From Hoplostethus atlanticus (Eukaryota; Chordata; Actinopteri; Trachichthyiformes; Trachichthyidae), in NCBI GenBank assembly GCA_034670405.1, contig JAXDDX010000054.1, forward strand, positions 2,673,001 through 2,737,000: DNA of 64,000 nucleotides, given 5' to 3'. Below are positions 61,686 through 64,000 of this stretch, one piece after another. Positions within the stretch are counted from its first letter, which is position 1, and the number at the start of each line of letters is the position of its first letter. The position numbers were made by a program, and so were the translations under genes. Below the pieces are notes generated by a model. The model had not been told where the DNA came from. It worked only from the letters and a program-made list of their open reading frames with translations, and did not search any database.

Positions 61686-64000
61686 ATGAAGATGAGCATG
61701 ATGGAAGCGGTGGAAGGATGCGGGGTCGACAGTCGGCAGGAGGGATATGTGAAGGAGTTCACGCGCCACTCCAACGATGTCCTGCTGAACCTGAATGAAC
61801 TGCGGCACCGGAACATCTTGACCGACGCCACCCTGGTTGTCGGCGGCGTTCACCTACGGGCGCACTGCGCTGTGCTTGTTGCCTGCAGGTCGGTGCACAG
61901 GACCTGCATGATATCTCCTGTGTTGGCTCACTCCTCTTGTCTTTATAGCGTATCTCTATCTATATTTCTATCTGATGTCTAACGTATCTCATTGTCTTTT
62001 TAAGCTTTCTCTGACTTTCTCTCACTCCTTCTCATCTTTCACTCTCTCAATCTGTCTGTCCTCGGACGGTGCTGCTTTCCCCTCTTTTCTTAGGCTCTTT
62101 GTCTCATTCCTCACATCCTCTTCCCTCCATGTGTGCCTCATTTCCTTCAATCAACTGCATCACATACAGATGGATAGATGATTGTTTCTCTCTGTCTTCC
62201 TTTTCTCTCAGCGGGTTCTTCTATTCCCTGTACTCGCGCCGCGTGCTGCTCCAGGGGCGTGGCGGCGGCGGAGAGCAGCTCATGACGGTGTCTCTCCCCA
62301 ACACCTTGGACCCATCCAGCGTGTCCCTGCTGCTCGACTTCATGTACACCTCCCGTCTCCCTCTGACACCAAGCAGTGCCCCCGGGGTGCTCGCTGTTGC
62401 GACTTACCTGCAGATGGACCACGTGGCCGATACCTGCCGGGCCTTCATGCAGCTGCACAGGTGAGGGGCTGCAGGATGAAGGGACTTTGAATGGAAAAGG
62501 TCCACCCACTGTGATTCAATGAAGACTTTGAATCAAATTGGATAGATACAGTACAGTCCTGTATGTTGACTTGGGGGGTGGACAATTTATTTTTTTTCTA
62601 CAGGGAGAGGATGAGTGTGGCATCCCCTCAGTTGGAGCTGGACTCCAGGGTGCCTGTAGCCTCTGTAGCCCCCCGAGGAGGAGACCTGCCTAATCCAGCC
62701 CAGCCATTGATCCCAACAGCAGGGGCAAGCAGGTAAGAGAGTGAATGTACGTCACTGCCAAGGATTAAAGTAGTCAAAGTAGAAGATGGTTCAGAGAGAG
62801 AGAGTATTGTGGCTCTAACTCTTGGATTTCTTACTATTGGTTGCTTGTAATATTGGTGATCTAGGAACTGAAACTTATTCTCCTGTTGCACTCATTGTAA
62901 GTTGCTCTTGATCAGATAAATTCCTGAACTGTCTGTAGTGCTGGCTTGGCCGTTCTGGTGCATGAGCCATGCCTGTGATTGTTCGTGTCTGCCTTTGTCT
63001 GCTGAGCAGGTTTGGCTCATTACACACTTCCTTTGTTTCTCCTTCAGGGTCCCTGTGGAGGGTCCTCTCAAGCCGGGGCCTTTCCCGGGGCCTTTCCCGA
63101 CTTGCCAGCCCAGGTCAAAGGAACTGAAACTAGAGCCAGAGTCGCCCGTCTTGGGCATTCCCACTCCATCTCCAGACAGCCCCTCCCGTTCCAGCTGTCA
63201 CCCCAACTCCCCATCTGAATCCAACACCTGTAACCTTACTAACCACCTCATGGTATGGCTCCAAAGTTTCAAGAAAACCCACTTTTCATATCATGATCAT
63301 ATACAATGTGCTTTTAGAGTATCTTTCTCACTACATGGCACCATATATTTTATTGGTATGTGGAAGTAAGTGACTGTTGTTTTGTTTGTTCATCCAGAGT
63401 GATACCAAAGCCACACCGGACCCCAAGGCCTGCAACTGGAAAAAATACAAGTACATTGTCCTCAACCCGCTCTGTGCTGTGACCGCGGTGAAGGAGGAGG
63501 AGACAGAGGAACAGCAAAGTCACACGTCTGATAGGATGGGCACGACACCCAACGCACCAACAGAGGCGTGGTCTGGAGAAGTGCCTGGTCAGATTGATAG
63601 GTATGCTTGGAAAAACTGGAATAAAAAAAGATGTGTAATTAAATTATTATGAGGCAAGAAAGGATTCATTTTTTTGTTTTTATGACGCTGTTTTTTGTTG
63701 CACCTACAAAATAATAAAAAGAGGGGGGGTTTCTCCATCAGACAGGGGCAGGCCTCCTGCTATGAGGGTTCTGGCCGAGCCCCTCCCCTGGGGCCACCTC
63801 CCTCTGTGGATCACACAGTGGTACCTTCCACACACCAGGAGGGAGCAGGTAGGCACAAATTAACAAAAAATATTAACTTATTAAACATATTATGCCTCAA
63901 ATTTTGGTAATTTAAACGATCACAGATGACACCGAGCTGTGTTAAATATGTGTTTGTATATTTTTCCTCCTCCTCAGTCTCACCCTGCACCATTTTCCCA
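61686..64000 (+). CDS. BCL6-family BTB/zinc-finger repressor (partial, runs off window)
   Basis: Sequence-specific transcriptional repressor of the BCL6/BCL6B family; the BTB domain dimerises and binds corepressors. Exons: 61686-61888, 62212-62460, 62604-62732, 63048-63252, 63398-63600, 63742-63848, and 63979 to the window edge; phases agree. BTB residues about 20-150: [76 protein letters not shown]. The middle region holds a Pro/Ser-rich stretch and the family-diagnostic [15 protein letters not shown] motif. The C-terminal zinc fingers must lie beyond 64000. Sequence details ([28 protein letters not shown]) look closer to BCL6B, whereas the LPP/somatostatin neighbourhood is that of BCL6; it may be a teleost bcl6 duplicate. 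Hence no symbol. Confidence 0.88.

Overview
This is teleost fish nuclear DNA: intron-rich genes with GT-AG splicing, several classes of transposable element, microsatellites, and a somatostatin / LPP / BCL6-family neighbourhood that matches the human 3q27 arrangement. The species cannot be named from the window.

Left third (1-25.4 kb): a tandem cluster of minus-strand egg-envelope genes of the zona pellucida (ZPAX-like) type. Two gene models can be built exon by exon with matching phases: ZP gene A (18831 to 14286, 16 exons, 791 aa) and ZP gene B (25388 to 19514, 18 exons, about 790 aa, with two homopolymer frameshifts in exon 8). A unit running from about 13.84 to 22.61 kb (3' half of B plus all of A) is duplicated to the left. 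The left copy holds a promoterless fragment of B (exons 9-18) and a damaged copy of A with a stop at codon 4. A young BEL/Pao LTR retrotransposon (3977-11539, minus strand, 5-bp target duplication AGAGG, tRNA-Tyr primer site) sits inside coding exon 15 of the left B copy.

Middle (25.8-46.9 kb): one 21-kb DNA transposon with matching terminal repeats and an 8-bp direct flank repeat GATTTAAG. It carries a large multi-exon plus-strand gene whose exons join in consistent phase: C2H2 fingers, a cysteine cluster, a KDZ (Kyakuja/Dileera/Zisupton)-type transposase, a SAP-like segment, a Ulp1/C48 SUMO-protease-like domain, a PHD-like finger and a C-terminal region I do not recognise. LINE fragments lie in its 5' part. 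Its right terminus is interrupted by a 3.8-kb array of three 1.2-1.4-kb units, each containing a GTTGCTAGGGTGT minisatellite. This element is the most novel item in the window.

Right third (46.9-64 kb): ordinary chromosomal genes. A two-exon preprosomatostatin gene (+) ends in an SS-14 with Arg instead of Lys at position 4. LPP (-, 9 coding exons, 571 aa) encodes a focal-adhesion LIM protein. A BCL6-family BTB zinc-finger repressor (+) runs off the right edge. No rRNA, tRNA or CRISPR array was seen.
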